Below are positions 24,821 to 34,100 of a stretch of 36,837 bases of DNA, one piece after another. The DNA lies in NCBI GenBank assembly GCA_014382705.1, contig JACNJE010000070.1:1-36837 (forward strand), read 5' to 3'. The notes beneath the pieces were generated by a model. The model was not told the origin of the DNA. It worked only from the letters and a program-made list of their open reading frames with translations, and searched no databases. The translations under genes were made by a program, and so were the position numbers. Source of the stretch: Verrucomicrobiota bacterium. Its GTDB lineage: Bacteria > Verrucomicrobiota > Verrucomicrobiia > Limisphaerales > UBA1096. The stretch's first letter is position 1. The number at the start of each line of letters is the position of its first letter.

Positions 24821-24973
24821 ATGTGGCGGCTCTTCAAGGAATGTCTCTCCTTCGCATGGCGGGAAAAGAAATGGTGGCTGATCCCGCTGATCGTGGCGCT
24901 GGTGCTGCTGGCCGCGCTCATCCTGTTCAGCACCGGCTCGGCGCTCGCGCCGTTCATGTACCCCTTCATGTAA
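24821..24973 (+). CDS. DUF5989 small membrane protein
   Basis: A 50-residue protein: MWRLFKECLSFAWREKKWWL followed by one hydrophobic segment (IPLIVALVLLAALILFSTGS) and APFMYPFM. This is the pattern of DUF5989, a tiny single-pass protein that usually sits beside NodU/SxtI-type carbamoyltransferases. It ends 10 bp before the carbamoyltransferase ATG. Confidence 0.88.
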   Translation: MWRLFKECLSFAWREKKWWLIPLIVALVLLAALILFSTGSALAPFMYPFM

Positions 24974-24983
24974 GCCCGGGCGC

Positions 24984-26993
24984 ATGCGCAACCTCCTCGG
25001 CATCTCCGCTTATTACCACGACTCGGCCGCCGCGCTGCTGGTGGACGGGCAGATCGTGGCCGCCGCGCAGGAGGAACGGTTTTCGCGCCGCAAAAATGAC
25101 GAGCGCTTTCCCGAACACGCCGTCCGGTTCTGCCTGAAGCAGGGCGGCATCACCCGGGCCGATCTTGATGCGGTTGTGTTTTACGACAAACCGGTCGTGA
25201 AGTTCTCGCGGATGCTCGAGAGCTTCTTGGCGATCGCCCCGTCCGGGTTGCCGGCGTGGCTGCGGGTGCTGCCCGGCTGGCTCTCGGAGAAACTGAATCT
25301 GCGCCAAACCATCCGCGACGAGTTGGACGGCCTGCCCGCTGACTGCCCGATCCTGTTTACCGAGCATCACGTCGCGCACGCGGCGAGCGCATTTTATCCG
25401 TCGCCGTTCGAGCGCGCCGCGATCCTCACGGTGGACGGCGTCGGCGAATGGGCGACGACGACGATCAGCCGCGGTGCGGACAACCGCATCGAGATGTTGC
25501 GCGAGTTGCACTTCCCGCACTCGCTTGGCTTGCTCTACTCGGCGTTCACGGCGTATTGCGGGTTTCGCGTCAACTCCGGAGAGTACAAATTGATGGGCCT
25601 TGCGCCGTACGGTGAGCCGCGTTTCACCGATGCGATTTTCGAAAACATGATCGACCTGAAACCGGACGGCTCATTCCGGTTGAACATGGACTGCTTCGGT
25701 TTTCTCAACGGCCGCAACATGACCAACCGCCGGTTCGAGCGGCTGCTTGGCGGGCCACCGCGCCCGCCCGAGTCGCCGTTCGAGCAGCGGCACATGGACG
25801 TGGCGGCGTCGGTGCAGGAGGTGGTCACCGAGGCGATGCTGCGCTTGGTCAGGCAGGCCCGCGAGGTGACCGGCGAAAACCGCCTATGCCTTGCCGGCGG
25901 CGTCGCGCTCAACTGTGTCGCCAACGGCAAACTGCACCGCGCCGGGCTGTTCGACGAAATCTGGATCCAGCCAGCGGCGGGAGACGCCGGCGGCGCACTC
26001 GGCGCCGCGCTCGAGGCGTGGCACCGGAGCCAAGCGGGTGGGGGAGTGGAAAACGATTCGAGCACAGGCAGCGTTCACCCTCTCCCCGGCCCTCTCCCTG
26101 AGGGAGAGGGAGGTGTGCGACGTGCTGATAATGACGCAGATGAACCCCATTCGGTTTTGCGGCCCGACATGCCCTCTCCCTCGGGAGGGAGAGGGTTGGG
26201 AGAGGGTGCGCGGCTGGCAAACCCGAACCAGCCCGCTTGGCCAAGCGCGTCTGGCGACGCGATGCGCGGCAGCCTGCTGGGGCCGGAGTTTTCGGAGTCG
26301 GAAATCCGGCAGGCACTCGAGGCGCACGGGGCGGTGTTCGAGCCACTCGACGAGGCGGCGATGCTTGAGCGCGCCGCCGGGCTGTTGGCCGATGGCGAAA
26401 TCGTCGGCTGGTTTCAGGGGCGGATGGAGTTCGGGCCGCGCGCGCTGGGCAGCCGCTCGATTTTGGGCGACGCCCGCCTGGCTTCGATGCAGTCGGCCAT
26501 CAACCAAAAGGTGAAGTTCCGCGAATCGTTCCGTCCGTTCGCCCCGGCGGTGCTGGAGGAGCGGGCGGGCGACTACTTCGACCTCACGGCCGAGTCGCCG
26601 TACATGCTGCTGGTGGCCGACGTGGCGCAGAGCGAGCGCTTGGCCAAGCCGGCGGAGGAGTCGCTTGGCTTCGATCGACTGAAGCACGAGCGCACGACCC
26701 TGCCTGCGGTGACGCATGTCGACGGCTCGGCGCGCGTGCAGACGGTGGGCCGCGAACGGCATCCGCTCTTTTGGCGGCTGCTCAAACAGTTCGAGCAGCG
26801 CACCGGCTGCGGCGTGCTGCTGAACACGTCGTTCAACGTGCGTGGCGAGCCGGTGGTCTGCACGCCGGACGATGCCTACCGCTGCTTCGTCAACACCGCC
26901 ATCGACTGGCTGGCGATCGGGCCGTTCCTGCTCAGCCGCGAACGGCAGCCAGTGGAGAAACCGCAGCCGACCTTTGACCCCATCCCGGACTGA
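24984..26993 (+). CDS. NodU/CmcH-family carbamoyltransferase with in-frame repeat insertion
   Basis: A 669-residue protein starting MRNLLGISAYYHDSAAALLV. The N-terminal Kae1-like part has EERFSRRKND, EHHVAHAASAFYPSPF (metal-binding His residues) and LTVDGVGEWATTTI. The C-terminal part has GRMEFGPRALGSRSIL and LLNTSFNVRGEPVVCT. It would transfer carbamoyl from carbamoyl phosphate to a hydroxyl group of a polysaccharide or natural product. Residues ~364-409 are encoded by a 133-bp GC-rich hairpin element (26076-26208) that interrupts the domain without breaking the frame. Exact palindromes lie at 26235 (AWPSA) and 26638 (RLAKP). The stop overlaps the SxtJ start. Confidence 0.92.
   Translation: MRNLLGISAYYHDSAAALLVDGQIVAAAQEERFSRRKNDERFPEHAVRFCLKQGGITRADLDAVVFYDKPVVKFSRMLESFLAIAPSGLPAWLRVLPGWLSEKLNLRQTIRDELDGLPADCPILFTEHHVAHAASAFYPSPFERAAILTVDGVGEWATTTISRGADNRIEMLRELHFPHSLGLLYSAFTAYCGFRVNSGEYKLMGLAPYGEPRFTDAIFENMIDLKPDGSFRLNMDCFGFLNGRNMTNRRFERLLGGPPRPPESPFEQRHMDVAASVQEVVTEAMLRLVRQAREVTGENRLCLAGGVALNCVANGKLHRAGLFDEIWIQPAAGDAGGALGAALEAWHRSQAGGGVENDSSTGSVHPLPGPLPEGEGGVRRADNDADEPHSVLRPDMPSPSGGRGLGEGARLANPNQPAWPSASGDAMRGSLLGPEFSESEIRQALEAHGAVFEPLDEAAMLERAAGLLADGEIVGWFQGRMEFGPRALGSRSILGDARLASMQSAINQKVKFRESFRPFAPAVLEERAGDYFDLTAESPYMLLVADVAQSERLAKPAEESLGFDRLKHERTTLPAVTHVDGSARVQTVGRERHPLFWRLLKQFEQRTGCGVLLNTSFNVRGEPVVCTPDDAYRCFVNTAIDWLAIGPFLLSRERQPVEKPQPTFDPIPD
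26076..26208. repeat. 133-bp REP/MITE-like hairpin element inside the carbamoyltransferase gene
   Basis: The ends CACCCTCTCCCC and GGGAGAGGGTG are inverted copies. Inside, each arm carries its own hairpin (CCCTCTCCCTGAGGGAGAGGG on the left with loop TGA-like centre; CCCTCTCCCTCGGGAGGGAGAGGG-type on the right). The whole can fold as a long hairpin. It is translated in frame as a Gly/Pro-rich stretch (VHPLPGPLPEGEGG...). Confidence 0.85.
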
Positions 26994-27397
26994 TGCGAAT
27001 GCGATTCAAAGACACCCCAAGCGAGCGGCGAAAGTTTCTGCTGTCGCTGAGCGTGATGCTCGCCATCGTGGTGGCGGTGTTGTTGTGGCGGGCGATCCTC
27101 GCTTGGCCAGGCGCCTGGACGGCGTGGGGGGCGGTCGCGGTACTGTTGTGTGTTGGCTTGGCTTGGGAGGCCGCGGGCCGGAGGATTCACCGGGCGGGGA
27201 TGATGTTCGGTTACGGCATGGGCCGGATATTCGGCACGCTGTTTCTTCTGTTGCTGTTTTTGTTTGTGCTGCTGCCACTTGGCCTGGCGCTCCGGCTGTT
27301 CGGGAAGGATTTGCTGCAGATGCGGAAATGGCCAAGCGATGCCGAGTCGTACTGGAAAGCCCCTCGCCCGCCCGGCTCACTGGACAGCATGCATTGA
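26993..27397 (+). CDS. SxtJ family membrane protein
   Basis: A 134-residue protein with the SxtJ arrangement: two hydrophobic helices (FLLSLSVMLAIVVAVLLW; AVAVLLCVGLAWEAAG), then GYGMGRIFGTLFLLLLFLFVLLPLGLALRLFGKDLL and a short polar end. SxtJ proteins accompany carbamoyltransferases and DUF5989 in many bacteria and are probably structural partners in the membrane. Its ATG overlaps the carbamoyltransferase TGA (ATGA-type coupling). A one-mismatch palindrome at about 27111 encodes AWPGA. Confidence 0.82.
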   Translation: MRMRFKDTPSERRKFLLSLSVMLAIVVAVLLWRAILAWPGAWTAWGAVAVLLCVGLAWEAAGRRIHRAGMMFGYGMGRIFGTLFLLLLFLFVLLPLGLALRLFGKDLLQMRKWPSDAESYWKAPRPPGSLDSMH

Positions 27398-27465
27398 ATC
27401 CGCAGATGACGCAGATTTTCGCAGATCAAAAACAACAGCTGCGGACATCTGCGAACTCTGCGGAT
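27398..27465. repeat. Inverted-repeat element (ATCCGCAGA ... TCTGCGGAT)
   Basis: A 68-bp element fills the gap between convergent genes. The outer arms ATCCGCAGA and TCTGCGGAT are perfect inverted copies, and the motif CGCAGAT is repeated three times inside. It may act as a bidirectional terminator or be a member of a dispersed repeat family; there is no T-run on the plus strand. Confidence 0.75.
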
Positions 27466-27474
27466 AAAAACTTG

Positions 27475-30400
27475 TTACTGTGCCGCGTTTGACAAAAGCC
27501 TCTTTGAAACGGTGATCCCGGGGGCTTTTGCGTCGGGGGTGGCCTTGGTGGTTTCGCCGTCCGGCCAGCGCACTTCCAGTTCCCGGATCGACGTGTCGGC
27601 GGTGCTGAAATACACGACCGGCGCAGACTGCGAGAGGTAGCCGTTACCGGCGGTCATCTCGGCGGCGCGAACCGTGCCGTCGGCGTAGTGGGCGACGATT
27701 TTTGCGCCGATGCCGTTTTGGTTTCCGGGCGCGCCGTTCAGGCGCACGGCAAACAGCGGCTGGCCGGTGCCTCCATTTTTCCAAGCCAATAATTTGCCGT
27801 CGTTTTGGCAGACGACGAGGTCGGGGCGGTTGTCGCCGTCGAGGTCGCACAGCGTCAGCCCCTTGGCGTCGCCGTCGACGACGAAGCCGGTCTCGGTGGC
27901 CGGCTCGACACGGAACGCGCCGTCCGCCCCGTACTCGAGGATCACCCCGATGCCGCCGCGCCACAGGCCGGTCTCCGGCTCGCGGGTGTACAGGTTTTGC
28001 ACGGCGACAACCTCGACCCACCCGTCGCCGTCGATGTCCGCCGCCACGACGCCGTAGCCGGGTGCGGCCTGCGCGAATCGGGGCAGGGGTTGGAATGTAA
28101 AGTGCCCATTCCCGTCGTTGATGAGTGCGCCGGACTCGAACGCAGTCGCCTTGAACTGGTCGGCGTCGGCGAGGCGTTGCGGCGTGTAGATCTCCGGCAG
28201 CACGGAGGCCGCGAAGGCGCGGTAGGTCGGGAATTTGTCACCAAGCGTTGGCATGCAGTGGGTGCTGCAGCTCTTGCCGCGGACCGGCACGAGGCCGCCT
28301 TTCTTGTCCCGCTTGGCCTCGATGAGCCGCTTGATGCCGTTGCCCTCCATGTCGCCGTAGTAGAGCAGCGACGGTTTCTTGGCCGACGGCGTGCCGTACT
28401 TGGTGTTGAGGCCGACGTTCATCGCGATGTAATCGATGTCGCCGTCGTGGTCGAGGTCGGCCGGGGTGATTGAGTTCCACCAGCCGAGCCGGTCGGCGAG
28501 CCCGGCCTGTTTCGTGGCGTCGGCGAGCCGGCCGCCGTGGTTGAGGAACAGCGCCACCGGCCCCCACTCGAGGGTGACGAGTAAATCCGGTTTGCCATCG
28601 CCGTTGGCGTCGGACCAAAGTGCCGAGGTGACGAGGCCGACGCGCTCCAGTCCCGGCGCGATGTCACGCGTCACGTCGACATACCGGCCGTCGTCGTTTC
28701 GCAGCAAACGGCTGCGCGGGGTCTCCGGGTATTGGCCCGGGATGGAACGACTGCCGATGAACAGGTCGAGGTCGCCGTCGCCGTCCAGGTCACCCGCCAC
28801 GGCGGTGATGCTCGACTCGTTCGCGGGGGGGAACACCGAGGCGCCGGCCCGGGTGAATTGGCCCTTGCCGTCATTCAAATAAAGCCGGTCGCCGAGCACG
28901 GCCGCGCCCGGTTCACACTCGACCCCGCCGCTGGTCACAAGCAGATCAAAATCACCATCGCCGTCGGCGTCGAGCCACAGCGCGGCCATGTCCTCGGCCG
29001 CCTGGTCGGCCTCGAGCGCCGGCTGCGCGGCGGCGCTTGGCTCGAATGTCCCGTCGGCTTGGCGGAGAAAGATGACTCCCGCTTGGCCCGCCGCGCCGCC
29101 AGTGAACAGGTCGTGGTCGCCGTCGCCGTCGGCATCGCCCCAGGCCAAGCTGCCGCCAAGCTGCGACAGCTTGCCGGGGAGCAGCGGCTGGCGGGCGTAG
29201 TCGTCGTACGGTTTTTCGGTGTGCTCGAAGGCCAGGCCGACTTGTTCGGCAACCTCGGTGAAAAGGGGTTCCGGCGCGCTTGGCTTGGCCGGCCCGGGCG
29301 CTTGGCCGCCGCTGGGCTCGGTGATCGTGTAACGCCGGTCGGCGGCGAGGCCGCTGAAGGTTTGCACCTGTCCGCTTGGCCAACGGACGCGCAGGGTGTC
29401 GATGGTTTCCGCTTGGCCAAGGCCGAAGTGCACGTCGGCGTCGTTGCCGGAGAGGAAGCCGGTCATCGGGTTGGCCAGACGGATTTGTTTCCCCGCTTGG
29501 CTCTCGATCTCGATCGTGGCACCCAGCCCGCCGCGGTTGCCCCCGGCACCGGCCAAGCGGACGACGATGCGATGGCCCTCGTGGCCCAGGTTGCGGTAAA
29601 TGCTTGTCGGTTCGTCGATGTTGGCCACGACGAGGTCGAGGTCGCCGTCGCCGTCGAGATCGCCGTACGCCGCACCGTAGCTCATGCCTTCATGGGCGAG
29701 GCCCCACGGCTTGGCGGTCAGCTCAAACTGCAGGTCGCCTTGGTTGCGAAAGGCGAGGTTGACCTCTTTCATCGTCGGCTGGGTCTTCCACAATTCCCAC
29801 TCGGTCTTGCCGACGAGCATCTGCGGCGTGACCGTGATGTCGGCATCGGTGATCATGCGCGAGGCGCCGTTGGTGACGAAGACATCGACACGGCTGTCGT
29901 TGTCGAAGTCGGCCAGCTTGACGGCCCAGCTCCAGTCCGTCCCGGCCAGCCCGCACAGGAAGGCGGTCTCCATGAAGCGCGCCGTGCCGGTGTTGAGGAA
30001 CAGGTTGTTGCGCATGATCTGCCGCGGCCAGGCGTTCTCGAGGAACCACCGCCGGTCGCCCATGTCGCCCATCGTGACCTTGGCCTTGTAGTGCGACGTC
30101 GCCGCCATGTCGGCGACGAACAGGTCGAGCAGCCCGTCGTTATTCAGGTCGGCGCAGTCGGCCCCCATCGACGACCAGCTCGTGTACGGCATCGCCTGCT
30201 CCAGCACGTCGGTGAACGTGCCGTCGCCGTTGTTGCGGTACAGGTGCTCCGGGTCGGTGAAGTCGTTGGCCACGTACAGGTCCGGCCAGCCGTCCCGGTC
30301 GTGATCCCACCACGTTGCCGAGAGCCCGTGGCCCTTTTCCGTGATCCCGGCGCTCTCGCTGACATCGGTGAACCGCCCCGAGCCGTCGTTCCGGAACAGC

Positions 30401-31158
30401 CGGTCCGGGCGGCCGCACGTGTCCACGGTCCAGTTCGACGGGCCGACCTGCCGCAGGTCGTAATATTTCTCGAACCCGGCGAGGATCTGCGGGCGGCCGT
30501 TGCGCATGACGACCGGGGTCTTCGCGGGCCGGCCACCGGGCCGGTAGTAGCGGTAGGTCAGCACAAACAAATCAAGGTCGCCGTCCCGGTCGTAGTCGGT
30601 GAACGACGGCGTGAGCGAGGCATCCACCAGCGCCAGGCCGCGCGCCTCTGCCTCGTCGGTGAACCGGGTGCCGGTGCCGTCGTTGACGAACAACTGATTG
30701 GGGGCGTCGTAATTGCAGACGTACAGGTCGAGGTCGCCGTCCGCGTCGAAGTCGACCGCCGCCGCGCCCGAGGCCCAGGCGTCGCCGCCGCCGACTCCGG
30801 CCTGGTCGGTGACGTCGTCAAACCGGAACTCGTCCCGCTGCAGGAACAGGCCGTTCTTGTCCGGGCCGTTGGCCAAAAACAGGTCTGCACGCCCATCCCC
30901 GTTGAAGTCGCCGATACAGACTCCGCCACAGACGAAACCGGAACTATTGAGCCGGCTGAGCGGATGATCCATCGCCATCCGGTTGGAAAAAGCCACGCCG
31001 GTCCGTGCCGGGGTCAGCTTTTCAAACAGGGGTGCTCCCTCAGCCCGGGGGGAGCGGTCTTGCAGCGGCTCGGACTCAAGGGCCGAGCGGGGAGCGCGAT
31101 CGCAGCCCGTCATAAAAAACAGCAGACACAATCCGGAGATGAGGCTGAAATAGTACAT
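27475..31158 (-). CDS. Giant tandem FG-GAP / ASPIC-UnbV (CRTAC1-like) lipoprotein
   Basis: The ATG at 31158 is chosen over 31197: it has GGAGG about 12 nt upstream and gives a lipoprotein signal (MYYFSLISGLCLLFFMTGC). The 1,227-residue mature protein consists of two similar halves. Each has a string of calcium-binding FG-GAP repeats (GDFNGDGRADLF, VDFDADGDLDLY, GDLDGDGDLDLV, ...) closed by an ASPIC/UnbV domain (first FGLGQAETIDTLRVRWPSGQ; second STADTSIRELEVRWPDGE). It is probably surface-exposed. The function is unknown; neighbours of such genes are often SusCD-like or polysaccharide systems. It is divergent from the selenoprotein gene, sharing its upstream region. Only degenerate palindromes lie inside (29366, 29411). 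Confidence 0.88.
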   Translation of the reverse strand: MYYFSLISGLCLLFFMTGCDRAPRSALESEPLQDRSPRAEGAPLFEKLTPARTGVAFSNRMAMDHPLSRLNSSGFVCGGVCIGDFNGDGRADLFLANGPDKNGLFLQRDEFRFDDVTDQAGVGGGDAWASGAAAVDFDADGDLDLYVCNYDAPNQLFVNDGTGTRFTDEAEARGLALVDASLTPSFTDYDRDGDLDLFVLTYRYYRPGGRPAKTPVVMRNGRPQILAGFEKYYDLRQVGPSNWTVDTCGRPDRLFRNDGSGRFTDVSESAGITEKGHGLSATWWDHDRDGWPDLYVANDFTDPEHLYRNNGDGTFTDVLEQAMPYTSWSSMGADCADLNNDGLLDLFVADMAATSHYKAKVTMGDMGDRRWFLENAWPRQIMRNNLFLNTGTARFMETAFLCGLAGTDWSWAVKLADFDNDSRVDVFVTNGASRMITDADITVTPQMLVGKTEWELWKTQPTMKEVNLAFRNQGDLQFELTAKPWGLAHEGMSYGAAYGDLDGDGDLDLVVANIDEPTSIYRNLGHEGHRIVVRLAGAGGNRGGLGATIEIESQAGKQIRLANPMTGFLSGNDADVHFGLGQAETIDTLRVRWPSGQVQTFSGLAADRRYTITEPSGGQAPGPAKPSAPEPLFTEVAEQVGLAFEHTEKPYDDYARQPLLPGKLSQLGGSLAWGDADGDGDHDLFTGGAAGQAGVIFLRQADGTFEPSAAAQPALEADQAAEDMAALWLDADGDGDFDLLVTSGGVECEPGAAVLGDRLYLNDGKGQFTRAGASVFPPANESSITAVAGDLDGDGDLDLFIGSRSIPGQYPETPRSRLLRNDDGRYVDVTRDIAPGLERVGLVTSALWSDANGDGKPDLLVTLEWGPVALFLNHGGRLADATKQAGLADRLGWWNSITPADLDHDGDIDYIAMNVGLNTKYGTPSAKKPSLLYYGDMEGNGIKRLIEAKRDKKGGLVPVRGKSCSTHCMPTLGDKFPTYRAFAASVLPEIYTPQRLADADQFKATAFESGALINDGNGHFTFQPLPRFAQAAPGYGVVAADIDGDGWVEVVAVQNLYTREPETGLWRGGIGVILEYGADGAFRVEPATETGFVVDGDAKGLTLCDLDGDNRPDLVVCQNDGKLLAWKNGGTGQPLFAVRLNGAPGNQNGIGAKIVAHYADGTVRAAEMTAGNGYLSQSAPVVYFSTADTSIRELEVRWPDGETTKATPDAKAPGITVSKRLLSNAAQ

Positions 31159-31160
31159 CG

Positions 31161-34100
31161 GTGCGGAATTCCTCCGATAACAACCCGGATTTGTCAATCG
31201 ACATTCTGCAATCCCACACCTATTTTTCCGACCGCTTGAAGGTAGATCGGAAGAACAGTGAGGAGTGGCTCAGACTCCTCCAATGGATTCGGATTCTCAG
31301 TATTGCGCTCTGTCTTTCGTGGGCGGGTTGCTCCCGGAATACGACCCAGGAAGAGTCCAACCCTGTTCCACCCACGATTGAACCGAGTGATGTTCCTGTT
31401 GTCGACAGTATCCAAACCGCGCCAGGACTCGAGCAAACCACCTTTATCGCACCGCTCACGGACGCCTACAATCGAATCGATCCGACCGAGGACGGCTGGG
31501 ATAGTGAAGCATTCAGCGCTGCCGCGACCAGACAACTCAAACTCCTGGCAAAAAAACTGTCCGTTCCCTCGAAACTGTCTGATGATTCCATTTCCGAATT
31601 CTTTGTGCAGGACACCGCCTTGAATCTGCAACTTAAGCCAGACAGATTATCCGAGTTCTACCGCGGCGCCGAATTCCGTATCCAACGTGGCGGCCCTGAG
31701 TCCGCACCCTCACATGTTGATCCAGTCGTTGCCTTCCAATCTCTCCTGTCCACCGTTCAATCCAACAACGCACTTCAAACTGAAGTTAAGCTCTACAGGG
31801 TGGACACGGCCCAAAATGATTTTACAAGCCATGTTCTGTTTAACGCCACTGGCCAATCCGCCGGGGGGCGAAAACAAATCAACACCGAGTGGCTTTGCCA
31901 TTGGACAACAGACACCGAAACACCGCGTATCAAAAGGATCGCTCTCCTTTCCTACGAGGAATCCACCCGAATTGCCAAAAATAAGTCCCCGCTTCTCAAC
32001 GACTGCACCGCCGACCTTCTTGGACACAATCAAGCTTATCAGGAACAGTTGCTCCATTCCACCGACCACTGGCGAGCCCGCATTCCCGTCAATCTGGGGC
32101 TTGATGTCGTTGCCAACCACGGACTCGCGTTAGGTGATGTGAACGGTGACGGGCTGGATGATCTATATCTCTGCCAGCAGGGCGGATTGCCCAACCGCCT
32201 TTTCCTCCAAAACCCCGATGGAACCCTCACGGATCACACTGCCCAAAGCGGCACAGACTGGCTCGACTACTGTGCCAGCGCATTGATCGTCGACCTTGAT
32301 AACGACGGTGATCGTGACTTGGTAGTCTCGCAGGACTTCAAGCTGCTCCTGATGGAAAACGACGGTTCCGGCCGCTTCGAACTCAGCTTCGGCACCTCCA
32401 CTCACGCACAAACCTTTTCAATCAATGCCGCCGATTTCGATCTCGACGGTGACCTCGACATCTACGCCTGTGGCTATAACCCATCGGCCGACCGGGTACG
32501 TTCCGGGGCACTTGGCGAACCGCTCCCTTATCACGACGCCCAAAACGGTGGAAGAAACATGCTTCTTCGAAACGATGGCGGGTGGCAGTTCAACGATGTC
32601 ACCGAAACCGTCGGTCTTGGCCACAACAACAACCGGTTCAGCTTTGCTGCTGCGTGGGCGGATTACGACGACGACGGCGATCCCGATCTCTATGTTGCAA
32701 ACGATTACGGACGAAACAACCTGTATAAAAATACCGGAGGCAGGTTTGTTGATGTCGCCGCCGAACTCGGCATCGAGGACATGTCTGCCGGAATGTCAGC
32801 CAGTTGGGGGGATTTCAACAGGGATGGTCGCCTTGATGTCTACATCAGCAATATGTTTTCTGCCGCCGGAAATCGAATCACCTTCCAGCGCCAGTTTAAA
32901 CCCGGCGCCTCCAAAACAATGGTGGCCCAATATCAGCGTCATGCCCGGGGCAACTCACTCTTCCAGGCCGGTCCGGATGGAGGCGGTTTCAGCGATGTCA
33001 GCATCCAGCAGGGGGTGACCATGGGCCGATGGGCGTGGGGATCCCGTTTCGTGGATCTTAACAACGACGGCTGGGAGGATCTTGTCGTTGCCAACGGTTT
33101 CATCAGCACGGAAGACACCGGCGACTTGTGAAGTGTCTATTGGCGGCAGGTCGTGTCGCAATCACCGGTCGGCAAGATCACTCCGGAAAACACCCTGCGT
33201 TACCGGCAGGGATGGAAGGCGCTCAACCGGCTTCTCCACGAGGATCGTTCCTTCAGTGGCAACGAGCGTAATTGCGCCTTTCTCAATTGCCGGGGCACCG
33301 GTTTTGCCGACGTTTCCTCGGTGTCCGGATTTGATCTCCCCGATGACTCCCGGGCTGTCACGGCTGTTGACTGGGATTTTGATGGCGATCTCGACCTGTG
33401 GATGACCGCACGCACCGCTCCACGCCTGAGGTTTTTGAGGAACGACACCGCTGCCAGCGCCGACTGGGTCGCTATCAAGTTGTCTGGCGACGGTAAATCA
33501 ACCAACCGCGATGCCGTGGGTGCCCGTGTCCAACTCTACCTCAAGAATCAGCAGGTTCCCCTGATTCGGAGCGTGTATGCCGGCGATGCGTTCCTGTCTC
33601 AATCCAGCGGTTGGCTTCATTTTGGACTGGGTCCAAACGCCAGCATCGAAAAGTTACTGGTTCGCTGGCCGGGAGGAACACAAGAATCAATTTCAGGGAT
33701 CAAACCGGGTGAGCGTTTCCTCGTTACTCAGGGGGTCGTCGCCGCAAAAACATGGAGTCCGCCGCCCAACCGCAAGAGCCTTTCGCCCTCGCCACCTGCA
33801 TTTCCCGATCCTGAACCTTCCGCCCGGATCGTGCTTTCTGCACGGCTGTCACCCCCTCCGGTCTACGTTCAATCCGAAAGCGGGGTGTCCGAACTTCCGG
33901 CCGATCGGTTGAAGGGACCCTTGCTCATCAACCTCTGGGCGAGTTGGTGTGCCCCCTGCATCTCTGAGCTACGTGAATGGACAGCGGCCGAGTCCAGAAT
34001 TCGCTCAAAGGGTCTGCGCATACACGTGCTTCACGCTGATCCGGAAAATACGGTTGCTGCCAGACGGACATTGGCCAAACTGAAATTCCCTTTTGACGCC

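Larger units (their letters stand above)
767..26649. repeat. Highly iterated palindrome family GCTTGGCCAAGC (18 exact copies)
   Basis: Exact copies start at 767, 2461, 3574, 4121, 7935, 8343, 10468, 12930, 13041, 15632, 17796, 20190, 22153, 23712, 23846, 24318, 26235 and 26638. Many are extended to CGCTTGGCCAAGCG. One-mismatch copies include 1451, 8172, 11388, 17818, 22230, 27111 and 29411. A given 12-mer is expected about 0.002 times in this length of random sequence. Most copies are inside genes on either strand and read RLAKR, LGQA or AWPS according to frame. None of the exact copies lies beyond 26.65 kb. Confidence 0.95.

Noticed and set aside
28732-31239. Long plus-strand frame of 835 codons
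   Set aside because: Antisense shadow of the tandem FG-GAP lipoprotein, same composition artefact.
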